The position numbers were made by a program, and so were the translations under genes. This document shows, in pieces, positions 16,901 to 26,738 of a DNA stretch of 64,000 bases (within the stretch, counting starts at the first letter, position 1; every line of letters begins with the position of its first letter). The DNA is from Mycolicibacterium aurum (GTDB lineage Bacteria > Actinomycetota > Actinomycetes > Mycobacteriales > Mycobacteriaceae), in the NCBI GenBank assembly GCA_900078775.1, contig LT549889.1, positions 5,270,001 through 5,334,000 of the forward strand, in the 5' to 3' direction. The notes beneath the pieces are model-generated. The model made no database searches. It was given only the letters and a program-made list of their open reading frames with translations, and was not told where the DNA came from.

Positions 16901-19900
16901 CTCGGCGGCCAGCACCGCCGGGAACGCCGGGAAGGCGACACCGGTGCACAGGTCGAGCAGCACCGGGTGGATCGGTTCGCTGCCCAGATGCTCGGCGAGG
17001 TCCTCGCCGACGGAGACATCGCCGATCGCCTCGCCCTCGCCGACCCACAGTGACTTCAGCGAGGTGGACCAGGTGGGTCCCCACGCCAGTTCCATATCGT
17101 TGAAGATCTCGAACAGTTCCTGCGGCCGGGTCCGGCTCATCGCCTCCACGGCCTCGTCGGGGGCGACCTCCGACAGCGGTTCGACCGCATCCGCGCCGAC
17201 GCCGGCGCCCAGGCTGCCGTCCGCGTTCAGCGACCATTCGGCGTCGCGCACCCCGTACGGCCGGCTGTGCACCTGGAACTTCCAGCCGTCGTCGGTCGGG
17301 TGCAGGGCCAACTGGACTTCACGGGAGGCCTTGTCGGGCAGGATGATCGGCTCGTAGAAGTAGACGTCCTTGACGTGCGCCGGGGCGCCCGCGGCGGCCA
17401 GTGCCATCGCCGCGTAGGTGGCGCCGGGCACCACCACGGTGCCGTAGATGACGTGATGGGCCAGCCACGGCTGCGTCTTGACCGAGAACACATTGCTGTA
17501 CACGGTGTCCCCGGAGGCCAGATCCTTGGCGCCGCCCAGGATCCCGGACGTCGACACCGCTCCGGAACCCATGCCCACCACCGCGGCCTTGGGCCAGTAA
17601 CGGCGCCGCTGGAACGGGTAGGTGGGCAGCTCCACGCGGTTGCCCGCGGCGTGTACCGCCGCGAAGTCCGGCCGGTGCCCACTGATGTAGGCGGTGGCCA
17701 GCGCTTCGGTGATCTGACGCTGGGCGTTGGCCCCCTTGCGCAGCGAGACGATCGTCTTCGGCGTCGCCGCCGACTCCGGCCAGCTCTGCAGCGCCGCCGC
17801 GGTCAGGATCGGCTGCGGGCCGATCTCCATCAGCACCGAGCAGCCCAGCGCCGCGACGGTGCGCACGCTCTCGGTGAACTGCACCGGCTGGCGGGAATGC
17901 CGGCGCCAGTACTGCGCGTCGATCGGGGTCTCGGCGGTCAGCACCGTGCCGGTCCGGTTGCAGACCAGCGGCAGGGTGGGTGCGGCGTAGGTGAACTGCC
18001 CTGCGAACGCCTCGAATTCGTCGAGCACCGGATCCAGCAGCTCGGAGTGGAAGGCGTGGCTGGTCTCCAGCCAGGTGCAGCGTGCCCCCTCTCCGGTGCA
18101 GGCGGCGACGATCTGCTCGAGATCCTCACCGGGACCGGACAATACGGTATTGCGGCCGTTGTAGGCGCCGACCGAGACCCGGTCGAACGCCTCGGCGGCG
18201 TGCTCGACGTACTCGGGATCGGCGAACACCGCCACCATCCGGCCGCCGGCGGGCAGGCTGCCGAACAGCCGGCCGCGCTCGGCGATCAGCCGGGCCCCGT
18301 CCTCCAGGCTGAGCACACCGGCCACGCAGGCCGCCGCGTACTGGCCGACGCTGTGGCCGAGCACCACATCGGGTTCGATGCCCCAGGACTGCCACAGCCG
18401 GGCCAGGCCCATCTCGACGGCGAAGATCGCCGGCTGCGCAAACGAGGTGTGCTTCAACGTTTCCGCCGCCTCGCGGCCGGTGTCGAAGATCGCCTCCAGC
18501 AGCGGCCGGGACAACATCCCGTCCACCGCCTGCGCGCACTTGCGGACCGTCTCGGCGAACACCGGTTCGGACTCGTACAGTTCGCGCGCCATGCCCGGGT
18601 ACTGACTGCCCTGCCCGGGGAAGAACCACGCGGTGGTCGGCGGGTCGGTGCACTCACCGCGCACCACACCGGGGCGCAGCCGGTTGGCCACCAGATCCTC
18701 GAGCAGCATCTTGGCTTCGGGAACCGTGTTGGCCACCACCGCGGCCCGGTGCTCGAAGTGCGACCGCCCGGCGCCCGCGGTGAAGGCCACATCGGCGATC
18801 GAGGCGTCCGGATGGGTCTCCAGCCAGTCCGTATAGCGCTGGGCGAGGGCGACCAGGCCCTGCGCGGAGCGCGCCGACAACGGCAGCACGCTCATCGGTT
18901 CCTTCGCGGCCGCCGCACCCTCGGCGGTCTCGTCCGGGGTGTCCTCGCCGGTCTCCGAAACAGCCTGCGGTGCTTCCTCGACCAGGACGTGCGCGTTGGT
19001 GCCGGTGAAGCCGAAGGCGCTGACCCCGGCCCGGCGCGGATGCCCGTTGGCGAGCCACGGTGTCGGCTTGTCCACCACCTGCACCGGCAGGTCGTCCCAC
19101 GGGATGTGCGGTGACGGGTTCTGGAAGTGCAGGGTCTGCGGCAGCATCTCGTTCTGCAGCGACAGCACCACCTTGACCAGACCGGCGACTCCGGCCGCGG
19201 ATTCCAGGTGCCCGACGTTGGTCTTGGCCGTGCCGATCAGCAGCGGCCGGTTCGGATCCCGGTCGGCGCCGTACACCGCCGCGGCGGCCTGCACCTCGAT
19301 CGGGTCGCCGAGCGGGGTGCCGGTGCCGTGCGCCTCCAGGTAGTCGACGTCCGCCCCGGACAGCCCGGCCCGGTTCAGTGCCGAACTGATGAGCCGTTGC
19401 TGGGCACCACCATTGGGCACCGTCAGCCCGCTGGACGCGCCGTCCTGGTTGACCGCGCTGGCCCGGATGACGGCGGCGATCCGGTCGCCGTCGCGCTGGG
19501 CATCGGACAGCCGCTTGAGCACCAGCACGCCGCAGCCCTCACTGCGCACGTAACCGTCGGCGGCGGCGTCGAAGGTCTTGCAACGCCCGTCCGGGGACAG
19601 CATCCGGGCCCGGGACGCCGCGACGACGGACGCCGGGCTCAGCAGCACGTTCACCCCGCCGGCCAGCGCCATGTCGCAGTCACCGGAATGCAGCGCCTGC
19701 ACCGCCTGGTGCACGGCCACCAACGAGGAACTGCACGCGGTGTCCACCGCCATGGCCGGGCCCTCCAGGCCGAGCGTGAAGGACACCCGGCCGGCGATGG
19801 CGTTGAGCGCATTGCCGGTGATGAAGTGCGCCTCCAGGTTCTCCACCGAATCACCGGACAGCAGATGGGAGTACTCGTTGGCGCCCACCCCGACGAACAC

Positions 19901-22900
19901 GCCGGTGCGGCTGCCGCGCAGGGTGGCCGGCCCGTAACCGGCGCGCTCCAGACCCTCCCAGGCCAGCTCGAGCATCAACCGCTGCTGCGGATCGATCCAG
20001 ACGGCCTCGCGCGGCGAGATGCCGAAGAACTCCGGGTCGAAGGTGTCCACGCTGTCCAGGTAGCCGCCGCTGCGGGTGTAGATCTTGCCCGGCATCTGCT
20101 GATCGGGGTCGTAGAACTCGTCGATGTCGAAGCGGTCCTCGGGGATCTCCCGGATGGCGTCCACCCCACCGGCCAACAGGTCCCAGTAGGCGTCCGGGTC
20201 CGGGGCGCCGGGGAAGCGGCACGCCACCGAGATGATCGCGATCGGTTCGTCCACCGCCGAGGTGGCCAGCGATTTCGGTTGCGCCGCAGCCTTGGCCGTG
20301 CGCTCGTTGAGCTTGAGGACGTCACCGAGCAGGTAGTCGGCCATATCGGTGAGCCGCGGATGGTCCATGGCCAGGGTGGCGGGCAGTTCGGCGCCGACCG
20401 ACGCCTCCAACCGGCGCCGCAGCTCCACGGCCATCAACGAATCCAGCCCGAGATCGAAAAGCCCGGTCTCCTCGCGGATCTCGGCGGCATCGATCTGGGT
20501 CACCTCGGCGACCGCGTCGCGCAGCTCCTCCAGCACCAGCTTCTTGCGCTGCTGCACCGGGGCCGAGGTGAGTCGCTCGACCAGCCGGGTGGTGCCGGTG
20601 GTCGCGGTCACCGGCGACGCGGACTCGGGGACCTCACCGGCGACCTCGGACAGCAGCGCGCGCTTGCCGGTCTGCAGGTAGATCGGCAGGAACCGCGCCC
20701 AGTCCATCCGGGCCACCACACCGTGCGAACCGGTGCCGACCATCAGATCGGCCATCCCGGCCAGCGCATCGGCCGGGGACAGGGTGTGCACACCGCGCCG
20801 GTCCAGCTGGGCGCGGGCCTGTTCGTCGGCCATCCCGGCCGCCCACGGCCCGAAGTTCACGCTGACACCCGGCACGCCCTGCTCTCGCAGCCGCCAGGTC
20901 AGCCCGTCCAGGAAGGCGTTGGCCGCACTGTAGGCGCTCTGGCCGTAGCTGCCCCACACCGCCGAGATCGACGAGGTGGAGACGAAGAAGTCCAGCTTCA
21001 GGTCGGCCACGACCTCGCTGAGATACCAGGCGCCCCAGACCTTTCCGGAGAACACCCGGTCCAGCTCGGCGGCGTCCAGATCGGCCAGGACGGTGGTGCT
21101 GTTCTCACCGGCCGCGTGCACGATGCCGGCCAACGGGGCGACCTCGGCGGCGATGGTGTCGATTAGGTGGGCCACCTCGTGCGGGTTGGCGACGTCGGCG
21201 GTGATCACCCGCACGGTGCAACCGTGCTGGGCACTCAGCGCGTCGATGCGTTCCTGCGCGGTGGCGCTCGGGGCGCGGCGGCTGGTCAGCACCAGATGCC
21301 GGGCGCCGTGCGCGGCCAGGAAGCCGGCGATCTCCAGCCCGAGTGAGCCCAGCCCACCGGTCACCAGATAGCCGGCGTCGCTCCGCAATTGCAGCGTGGT
21401 CGGATTGGGCTGCCCGGTGCGCCGGGCCAGTCGCGGCACGTGCACGGACTGTCCGCGCAGGGCGAGCTGGTCCTCCCCGGTCGGGGCGGTGCCGATGTAG
21501 GCGATCAGCCGGGCGAAGTCCGGGTCGGTGCCGGTCACGTCGGCCAGCCCGCCCCACACCTGCGGGTACTCGAGTGCGGCGGCACGGCAGAACCCCCACA
21601 GACCGCTCTGTTCGGGCGACACCGAATCGGTGTCGGTGATCCGCTGCGCGTCGCGGGTCAGCACCCAGATCGGTGCGCGCAGTTCGGCGGCGGCCGCGGC
21701 GCGGAACAGCCGCTGGGTGCCGGCCAGCACCCGATGCTGCATCCGCAGCAGCGACCGCATCGACGGCGCCCCGGCGTTCTCCAGCGCCGCGGTGTGCAGG
21801 ATGCGCAGCGAGGGTTCCCCGTCGACCGCGGCACGCAGCTCGGCGGCCATGAGCGCCTCGTCGGCGTCGGAGGTCGGCAGGCCGAGCACCCGGTAGCGGT
21901 GCCCGTGGGTGCCCAGCACGTCCAGCAGCGGCTGCACGGCGGCGGTGTCATCTCCGAGCACCAGCCACGCGGAACCCTCGCCGCCCGGCGCCGGGGAGGC
22001 CGGTGCGGACACCGGCCACCGGATCTCGTATCGGGAATCCGAGATGGACAGCGCGTCGCGCTGCCGATTGTGTTGCGCGGCAAGCTTGCTCAGTACATCC
22101 GCGGTGGTCTGGTTGGCGCCCGTGTCGTCGAGCAGTGCGGCGAGTTCGGAGATGCGGCCGTCCTCGAGCAGGCGCACCGCCTCGGTGCGCACGCCCGAAC
22201 CGGACGCGGGGGCGGCGGCCTTGGCGTTCTTGTCCCGGAACCAGTACTGCCGGTGCTCGAACGGGTAGGTGGGCAGATCGAGTTTGCCCGCCGGGCCGGA
22301 CACGAGGGCGGCGAAGTCCGGCAGGTGGCCGGCGACGTAGGTGTGCGCCACGGCCTCGGCGATCTGGCGGTGGTCGGCGCCGTTGCGGCGCATCGACGCG
22401 ACGGCCCGCGGCGGGTTCGCCGGGTCGGGCCAGGCCCGCATCGCGGCGGCGGTGAGCACCGGCTGCGGCCCGACCTCCAGCAGTACCGCGCAACCGAGTT
22501 CGGCCAGCGTGGCGACGCTCTTGGCGAACTCGACGGGCTGCCGCGCATGCCGGCGCCAGTACGCGCCGTCCAGCTTGGCGGTGCGGCCGAGCGCGGCGCC
22601 GGTCCGGTTGCAGATCAGAATCCGTTGCGGCGCGGCATATTCGAACTGGTCGGCGAATTCCTCGAAGGCGTCCAGCGCCGGGTCGAGCAGTGCGGAGTGG
22701 AAGGCATGGCTGGTGTCGAGCCAGTCGCAGCGCACCCCGTCGGCGGCCAGCGTCGCGACCGCGCGCTCCAGATCCGCACCCGGACCGGACAATACGGTGT
22801 TGGCGCCGTTGTAGGCGGCCACCGACAGGTTGGGGTACTCGTCGGTGAGGCGTTCGACGCGGTCGGCGTCGGCGAAGATGGCCGCCATCCGCCCGCCGGC

Positions 22901-24916
22901 CGGCAACTCCCCGAACAACCGGCCCCGCTCGGCCAGCAGGCGCACTCCGTCCTCGATGCTGAACACCCCGGCGACGCAGGCCGCGGAGAACTGGCCGACG
23001 CTGTGGCCGAGCACCACATCGGGCTCATAGCCCCACGACTCCCACAACCGGGCCAGGCCCATCTCGACGGCGAAGATTGCCGGCTGGGCGTTCTGGGTCA
23101 GTCGCAGCCGGTCATTGCCGTCGGCGTCGAAGATGATGTCCAGCAACGTGTTTGCATCGTCGCCGGCCGCCAGGGCGTCGGCGCAGCGGTCCAGGGTATC
23201 GGCGAACACCGGCTCGGTGTCGTACAGGTCGCGGGCCATGCCCGCGTACTGGCTGCCCTGACCGGGGAACAGCCAGGCGGTCTTCGGGGCGTCGGCGCAG
23301 TGGCCGCGCACCAAACCGGGGGCGGGACGGTCGTCGGCGAGCGCGCCGAGCAGCTCACGTGCGGAATCCACCGAGTTCACCACCAGGGCGGCGCGGTGCT
23401 CGTGATGGGCGCGGCCGGCGCCGGCGGTCAGGCCGACCGCAGCCAGATCGGCGTCGGGGTGCTCGGCCAGCCAGCCGCGGTAGAGCTCCGCGGTCTGCAC
23501 CAGGGCGGCCGGGGTGCGTGCCGACAGCGGCAGCACCGTGAACCGCCGCGGGTCCGACGCCTCCGCGGGCGCGGCCGGGGCCGTCGGGACCGGGGGTTCT
23601 TCGAGAATGACGTGGGCGTTGGTGCCGGAGAACCCGAACGAGCTCACCCCGGCCACGCGGGGCCGTTCGGTGCGCTGCCAGGAGGTGGGCTCGTCGACGA
23701 CCCGCACCGGGATGCGCTCCCACGGGATGTGCGGGGACGGGTTGCGGAAGTTCAGGTGCTTGGGCAGTTCCTGATGCTCGAGCGCCAGGACGACCTTGAG
23801 CACCCCGGCCACACCGGCGGCGGCCTCCAGGTGGCCGATGTTGGTCTTGGCCGAGCCGATCAGCAGCGGCCGGTCCGCATCGCGTCCCTTGCCCAGCGCG
23901 GAGGCCGCGGCCTGGACCTCGATCGGATCGCCCAGTGAGGTGCCGGTGCCGTGCGCCTCCAGGTAATCGACCTCGTCGGGGGTGACGCCGGCCCGCTCCA
24001 GCGCCTCGGTGATGACCCGCTGCTGGGCGACACCGTTGGGCACCGTCAGGCCACCCGAGGCGCCGTCCTGGTTGACCGCGCTGCCACGGATGACCGCGCG
24101 GATCCGGTCGCCGTCGCGCACCGCGTCCTCGAGCCGCTTGATGACGATGACGCCGCAGCCCTCACCGCGCACGTAGCCGTCGGCCGCGGCGTCGAAGGTC
24201 TTGCACTTGCCGTCGGGGGCGAGCATCCGGGACTGCGAGAAGGTGATCATGGTCGCCGGGCTGAGCAGCACGTTCGCGCCGCCGGCCAGGGCCAGGTCGC
24301 ATTCGTCGAGTTGCAGCGCCTGGCAGGCCTGGTGGATGGCCACCAGCGAGGAGCTGCAGGCGGTGTCCACGGTGACCGCCGGGCCGTGCAGGCCCAGCCG
24401 GTAGCTGATCCGACCCGCGCCGGCCGCGCCGGAGGTGCCGATGGCCAGGTAGGCCTCGATCTCCGGGTAGCTCAATTCCGAGGAGGCCATGCCCAGGTAG
24501 TCGTGGGTGGACAGGCCGACGAACACACCGGTGCGGGTGTTCGCCAAAGCCGTTGGCGCGGTGCCGGAATGCTCCACGGCCCGCCACGAGGTCTCCAGCA
24601 GCAGCCGGTGCTGCGGGTCCATCAGTCGGGCTTCACGGGCGGACACCCCGAAGAACGGCGCGTCGAACCCGGTGACGTCCTCGACGAAACCGGCCCGGCG
24701 GGTGACGACCTTGCCCGCCGCGCCCGCGTCGGAGTCGAAGAACTCGTCGGCGTCCCAGCGATCGGCCGGGACCTCGCTGACGGCGTCGCGGCCGTCGCGC
24801 AGCACATCCCAGTACGCGTCGGCGTCGGCGGCGCCGGGCAGGCGTGCGGCGTATCCGATGATCGCGAAGCGAGGTGCCTGCTCCGCGGAAGAGACAGGAT
24901 TGTCGATATTTGCCAT
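13922..24916 (-). CDS. pks: Bimodular type I polyketide synthase of the trehalose polyphleate locus
   Basis: This 3664-aa synthase probably makes the polyunsaturated phleic acyl chains of trehalose polyphleates. Module 1 has KS (active Cys about 187 in DTACSSSLVAIHQ), AT (Ser about 638, GHSVGQ), KR (about 1188, GGLGSLG) and ACP (phosphopantetheine Ser about 1492, GLDSLMAV). Module 2 has KS (Cys about 1727), AT (Ser about 2187), DH (His about 2487 in HVIYGTVVVPG), ER (about 3109, HAASGGVGLAA), KR (about 3299) and ACP (Ser about 3599, GTDSLMAV). Both AT domains carry SHAFHS, which predicts malonyl extender units. Alternating use of a KR-only and a fully reducing module would place one double bond per four carbons, as in phleic acids. 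ATG 24916 follows GGAGAG. No thioesterase is present. It is divergent from papA. Confidence 0.93.
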   Translation of the reverse strand: MANIDNPVSSAEQAPRFAIIGYAARLPGAADADAYWDVLRDGRDAVSEVPADRWDADEFFDSDAGAAGKVVTRRAGFVEDVTGFDAPFFGVSAREARLMDPQHRLLLETSWRAVEHSGTAPTALANTRTGVFVGLSTHDYLGMASSELSYPEIEAYLAIGTSGAAGAGRISYRLGLHGPAVTVDTACSSSLVAIHQACQALQLDECDLALAGGANVLLSPATMITFSQSRMLAPDGKCKTFDAAADGYVRGEGCGVIVIKRLEDAVRDGDRIRAVIRGSAVNQDGASGGLTVPNGVAQQRVITEALERAGVTPDEVDYLEAHGTGTSLGDPIEVQAAASALGKGRDADRPLLIGSAKTNIGHLEAAAGVAGVLKVVLALEHQELPKHLNFRNPSPHIPWERIPVRVVDEPTSWQRTERPRVAGVSSFGFSGTNAHVILEEPPVPTAPAAPAEASDPRRFTVLPLSARTPAALVQTAELYRGWLAEHPDADLAAVGLTAGAGRAHHEHRAALVVNSVDSARELLGALADDRPAPGLVRGHCADAPKTAWLFPGQGSQYAGMARDLYDTEPVFADTLDRCADALAAGDDANTLLDIIFDADGNDRLRLTQNAQPAIFAVEMGLARLWESWGYEPDVVLGHSVGQFSAACVAGVFSIEDGVRLLAERGRLFGELPAGGRMAAIFADADRVERLTDEYPNLSVAAYNGANTVLSGPGADLERAVATLAADGVRCDWLDTSHAFHSALLDPALDAFEEFADQFEYAAPQRILICNRTGAALGRTAKLDGAYWRRHARQPVEFAKSVATLAELGCAVLLEVGPQPVLTAAAMRAWPDPANPPRAVASMRRNGADHRQIAEAVAHTYVAGHLPDFAALVSGPAGKLDLPTYPFEHRQYWFRDKNAKAAAPASGSGVRTEAVRLLEDGRISELAALLDDTGANQTTADVLSKLAAQHNRQRDALSISDSRYEIRWPVSAPASPAPGGEGSAWLVLGDDTAAVQPLLDVLGTHGHRYRVLGLPTSDADEALMAAELRAAVDGEPSLRILHTAALENAGAPSMRSLLRMQHRVLAGTQRLFRAAAAAELRAPIWVLTRDAQRITDTDSVSPEQSGLWGFCRAAALEYPQVWGGLADVTGTDPDFARLIAYIGTAPTGEDQLALRGQSVHVPRLARRTGQPNPTTLQLRSDAGYLVTGGLGSLGLEIAGFLAAHGARHLVLTSRRAPSATAQERIDALSAQHGCTVRVITADVANPHEVAHLIDTIAAEVAPLAGIVHAAGENSTTVLADLDAAELDRVFSGKVWGAWYLSEVVADLKLDFFVSTSSISAVWGSYGQSAYSAANAFLDGLTWRLREQGVPGVSVNFGPWAAGMADEQARAQLDRRGVHTLSPADALAGMADLMVGTGSHGVVARMDWARFLPIYLQTGKRALLSEVAGEVPESASPVTATTGTTRLVERLTSAPVQQRKKLVLEELRDAVAEVTQIDAAEIREETGLFDLGLDSLMAVELRRRLEASVGAELPATLAMDHPRLTDMADYLLGDVLKLNERTAKAAAQPKSLATSAVDEPIAIISVACRFPGAPDPDAYWDLLAGGVDAIREIPEDRFDIDEFYDPDQQMPGKIYTRSGGYLDSVDTFDPEFFGISPREAVWIDPQQRLMLELAWEGLERAGYGPATLRGSRTGVFVGVGANEYSHLLSGDSVENLEAHFITGNALNAIAGRVSFTLGLEGPAMAVDTACSSSLVAVHQAVQALHSGDCDMALAGGVNVLLSPASVVAASRARMLSPDGRCKTFDAAADGYVRSEGCGVLVLKRLSDAQRDGDRIAAVIRASAVNQDGASSGLTVPNGGAQQRLISSALNRAGLSGADVDYLEAHGTGTPLGDPIEVQAAAAVYGADRDPNRPLLIGTAKTNVGHLESAAGVAGLVKVVLSLQNEMLPQTLHFQNPSPHIPWDDLPVQVVDKPTPWLANGHPRRAGVSAFGFTGTNAHVLVEEAPQAVSETGEDTPDETAEGAAAAKEPMSVLPLSARSAQGLVALAQRYTDWLETHPDASIADVAFTAGAGRSHFEHRAAVVANTVPEAKMLLEDLVANRLRPGVVRGECTDPPTTAWFFPGQGSQYPGMARELYESEPVFAETVRKCAQAVDGMLSRPLLEAIFDTGREAAETLKHTSFAQPAIFAVEMGLARLWQSWGIEPDVVLGHSVGQYAAACVAGVLSLEDGARLIAERGRLFGSLPAGGRMVAVFADPEYVEHAAEAFDRVSVGAYNGRNTVLSGPGEDLEQIVAACTGEGARCTWLETSHAFHSELLDPVLDEFEAFAGQFTYAAPTLPLVCNRTGTVLTAETPIDAQYWRRHSRQPVQFTESVRTVAALGCSVLMEIGPQPILTAAALQSWPESAATPKTIVSLRKGANAQRQITEALATAYISGHRPDFAAVHAAGNRVELPTYPFQRRRYWPKAAVVGMGSGAVSTSGILGGAKDLASGDTVYSNVFSVKTQPWLAHHVIYGTVVVPGATYAAMALAAAGAPAHVKDVYFYEPIILPDKASREVQLALHPTDDGWKFQVHSRPYGVRDAEWSLNADGSLGAGVGADAVEPLSEVAPDEAVEAMSRTRPQELFEIFNDMELAWGPTWSTSLKSLWVGEGEAIGDVSVGEDLAEHLGSEPIHPVLLDLCTGVAFPAFPAVLAAEQGLTDLFLPLRYGQVQVAENMPRRFYCRARWHEGPLNSETLVFDIDFVDRDGHRLGGIREFTVKRAPREALLRGLGGDATRLLYTVGWQEGAAPGTGDEAQDEAVTNGTWLIAGHEALASAVPGAIVVEAATDPAAWQQAFAAAAEHGAPVAGIVWRSTGQLGLDVPTAQLAQRLETEVAALLAATQTALAEQKSTLAGGLWIVTENAVATEPGEPVDPVQAALWGFGRTLIAEQPTLRVRLVDGDGTDESLGWLADALGSPVTEPEMAVRQGRFLVSRLLHWARSGHLPMPRSDDFALAPTERGAIDNLRLSEIEVSAPKPHEVQVRIEAAGLNFRDVLNVLGLYPGDPGPIGGDLCGVVTEVGSEVTGFEVGQRVFGSMQGAFASRLNVPAQLLATVPEGINPVEAATIPAAALTVRLAFDWAQLRPGDRVLIHAASGGVGLAAVQMARAHGATVFATASTYKRATLRAMGVEYVYDSRTTDFADQILADTDGAGVDVVLNSLTNEGFIEATVRATAQGGRFAEIAKRDIWTPEQMSAARPDIAYEIVALDVTMMSDPDHIQRLMTEVSEGLGTGVWTPVPAEVYPLTEARTAFRRMQQARHIGKIVVQMPKPLQPHGDRSYLVTGGLGALGLHTAAYLAQLGAGDIVLTSRRAPDAEAQQAIDAITERYHCRIHVYSADVAVEAEVAGLLDRIRAELPPLAGVAHLAGVLDDALVPQQSLERFQGTLGPKAHGAHHLHALTRDADLEFFIVYSSASAVLGSPAQANYATANALLDGLVAQRRAQGLPATAVNFGPWGSGGMATSQAALANLSAQGMMPLEPSAALSALGEAIRHGTAQATVLKANWQRTAKMLGGIRPPLLDQVLPSADGAVTGDSELLRQLQELPVAARAGFITEFLQREVQGFLRLAQPPAASSRFLDLGTDSLMAVELRNRLFGQFGGKFDISPTAVFDYPTIGELAEHLVSQLPDADADAASAEPESDPEPTPES

Positions 24917-25291
24917 GAGGGTGTGCTCTCCGCGTCGTGAAGTGTCTGTGCCCGGCGAGAGACCGCGTCAGGCCAGGGGATATGCAAGCGGCTTTACTTG
25001 CGAACGGCTCGAATTCCGAGCCGACAGCGGCGCGCTGGATCTCCCGACAGCCACGGCCGGCTCGTTTCCCGTGCGTCAGTATTGCATGAGAGTTGCTGAC
25101 CGAGGTGGTTTCGGGTGACCTCGATGCGGCCACCGGACCGGGCTGCCGCGCGGTCCGGCGGCGGTATGTACCGCCCGCTCGGGCCGAGGCCACCGGGGTG
25201 TGGCAGCGATCACCGTGCTCAGCCGCTATCGTGAAGTCGCTGTCGGGGCATGCCGCACCGCCGCCGCCGCTATTAACCCCGGAGGGAAATT
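24917..25291. other. Divergent pks/papA promoter region
   Basis: These 375 bases separate the divergent pks and papA genes and hold no credible ORF. The sequence is less GC-rich near both ends, with TATTAA at 25271-25276 just ahead of the papA ribosome binding site (GGAGGG, 25281-25286). No clear operator palindrome was recognised. It must hold the promoters for both arms of the TPP-type locus. Confidence 0.5.
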
Positions 25292-26698
25292 TTGCACATC
25301 GGGAAGATCACGATCGGCACAATCGATGATTGGTCGCCGAAGCCGGGTGTGGTCACCTCCTGGCACCCGACGAAAACGGCCCGCGAGAAAGCGCTCGAGG
25401 CACCGGTGAGTTCGGTCCCGGTCAGCTATATGCAGTCCCAGCACATCCGTGGTGTCTACAACCAGGCCGCCGCCGGACTCGACTATTCCCGGCAGATCAT
25501 CGCCACCTGCGAAGTTCCTGGTGTATGCGATATCGACGCGATGAACCAGGCGCTCAACGCCTACCTGCGCAGGCATGACACCTACCGCAGCTGGTTCGGA
25601 TACGAGGGTGAGGGCGATATCGTCCGGCGCACCATTACCGACCCCGAAGAGATCGAATTCGAGCCGATCAATCACGGTCAGATGGCGCCCGAAGATGCGC
25701 GTAAACATATCGTCGATATTCCGTCCCCGCTGGAATGGGGATGCTTTTCTTTCGGAATTGTCCAGAGCGAAGAACATTTCGAATTCTATGCCAGCATCGA
25801 CCACGTCCACGGGGACGCGGCCTTGATCGGGATCACGATGCTCGAGGCCCAGGGGATGTACACATCGCTGTCCGAAACCGGGCAGCCGATGGTGCTCCCG
25901 GACGCCGGACGGTTCGACGATTTCTGCATCCAGGAACGCGAATCCACCGCGGAGCTCACCGTCGATTCCCCCGATGTGCAGGCCTGGATCGAGTTTGCTG
26001 AAAACAACAACGGGAGCCTTCCGGAGTTTCCGCTGCCGCTCGGGGATCCCAATGTCCCGACCGTCGCCGACATGGTCGGCGGCCTATTGCTCGACGCCGA
26101 GCAGACCGAGCGCTTCGAGGCCGCCTGCGTGGCGGCGGGAGCCCGCTTCGTCGGCGGCCTGTTCGCCTGCACCGCCATGGTCGAACACGAGCTGACCGGC
26201 GCTCCAACGTATTACGGCCTGACCCCGCGTGACACCCGCCGGACGTCGGACAACTTCATGACCCAGGGCTGGTTCACCGGCCTGGTGCCCATCACCGTCC
26301 CGATCGCCGCGACCACATTCGCCGAGGCGGCCTGGTCGGCACAGACCTCCTTCGACTCCGGGCTCGCTCTGGCTCGGGTGCCGTATCACCGTGTCATCGA
26401 ACTGGCGCCGTGGCTGGACAAACCGCGCCCCAACTTTCCGGTGTCGAACTTCTTCCACGGTGGCGCTGCCCCGCTGAACGCGGTTCTGGCGGCCGCCGAG
26501 ATGGGTTATACGAACAGCATCGGCATCTACTCCGACGGCCGTTTCTCCTATCAGCTGACCATCTACATATTCCGGTACGAGGCCGGCACGACAATGTCCG
26601 TCGTTTACCCGGACAATCCGGTGGCACAAAAGTCCGTCGCCCGGTACATCGAGGCGATGAAGTCCGTGTGCGAGCGGGTCGCCGGCGGCACTTGGTGA
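25292..26698 (+). CDS. papA3: PapA3-like acyltransferase (trehalose acylation)
   Basis: The 468-aa protein belongs to the polyketide-associated (condensation-domain-like) acyltransferases. The catalytic HxxxD motif is HVHGD at residues 171-175. In the TPP pathway PapA3 esterifies trehalose with fatty and phleic acids to give the diacyl precursor. The start is a TTG at 25292, supported by a strong GGAGGG six bases upstream; no better ATG exists. The segment at about 25600-25800 is clearly richer in A and T than the neighbouring pks and mmpL genes. It precedes mmpL by 40 bases, in the usual papA3-mmpL10 order. Confidence 0.85.
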   Translation: MHIGKITIGTIDDWSPKPGVVTSWHPTKTAREKALEAPVSSVPVSYMQSQHIRGVYNQAAAGLDYSRQIIATCEVPGVCDIDAMNQALNAYLRRHDTYRSWFGYEGEGDIVRRTITDPEEIEFEPINHGQMAPEDARKHIVDIPSPLEWGCFSFGIVQSEEHFEFYASIDHVHGDAALIGITMLEAQGMYTSLSETGQPMVLPDAGRFDDFCIQERESTAELTVDSPDVQAWIEFAENNNGSLPEFPLPLGDPNVPTVADMVGGLLLDAEQTERFEAACVAAGARFVGGLFACTAMVEHELTGAPTYYGLTPRDTRRTSDNFMTQGWFTGLVPITVPIAATTFAEAAWSAQTSFDSGLALARVPYHRVIELAPWLDKPRPNFPVSNFFHGGAAPLNAVLAAAEMGYTNSIGIYSDGRFSYQLTIYIFRYEAGTTMSVVYPDNPVAQKSVARYIEAMKSVCERVAGGTW

Positions 26699-26738
26699 CG
26701 CCCATAAATGCGAGCGGGGCGTCGCAGTTGGAGGAATC

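Noticed and set aside
14006..17053. 1015-aa ORF antisense to the pks gene, and similar long antisense ORFs at 17267-19114, 19127-21166, 21389-23938 and 23951-24940
   Set aside because: They mirror GC-rich codons of the pks gene, have Arg/Gly/Gln-rich low-information composition and no domains; shadows of the real gene.
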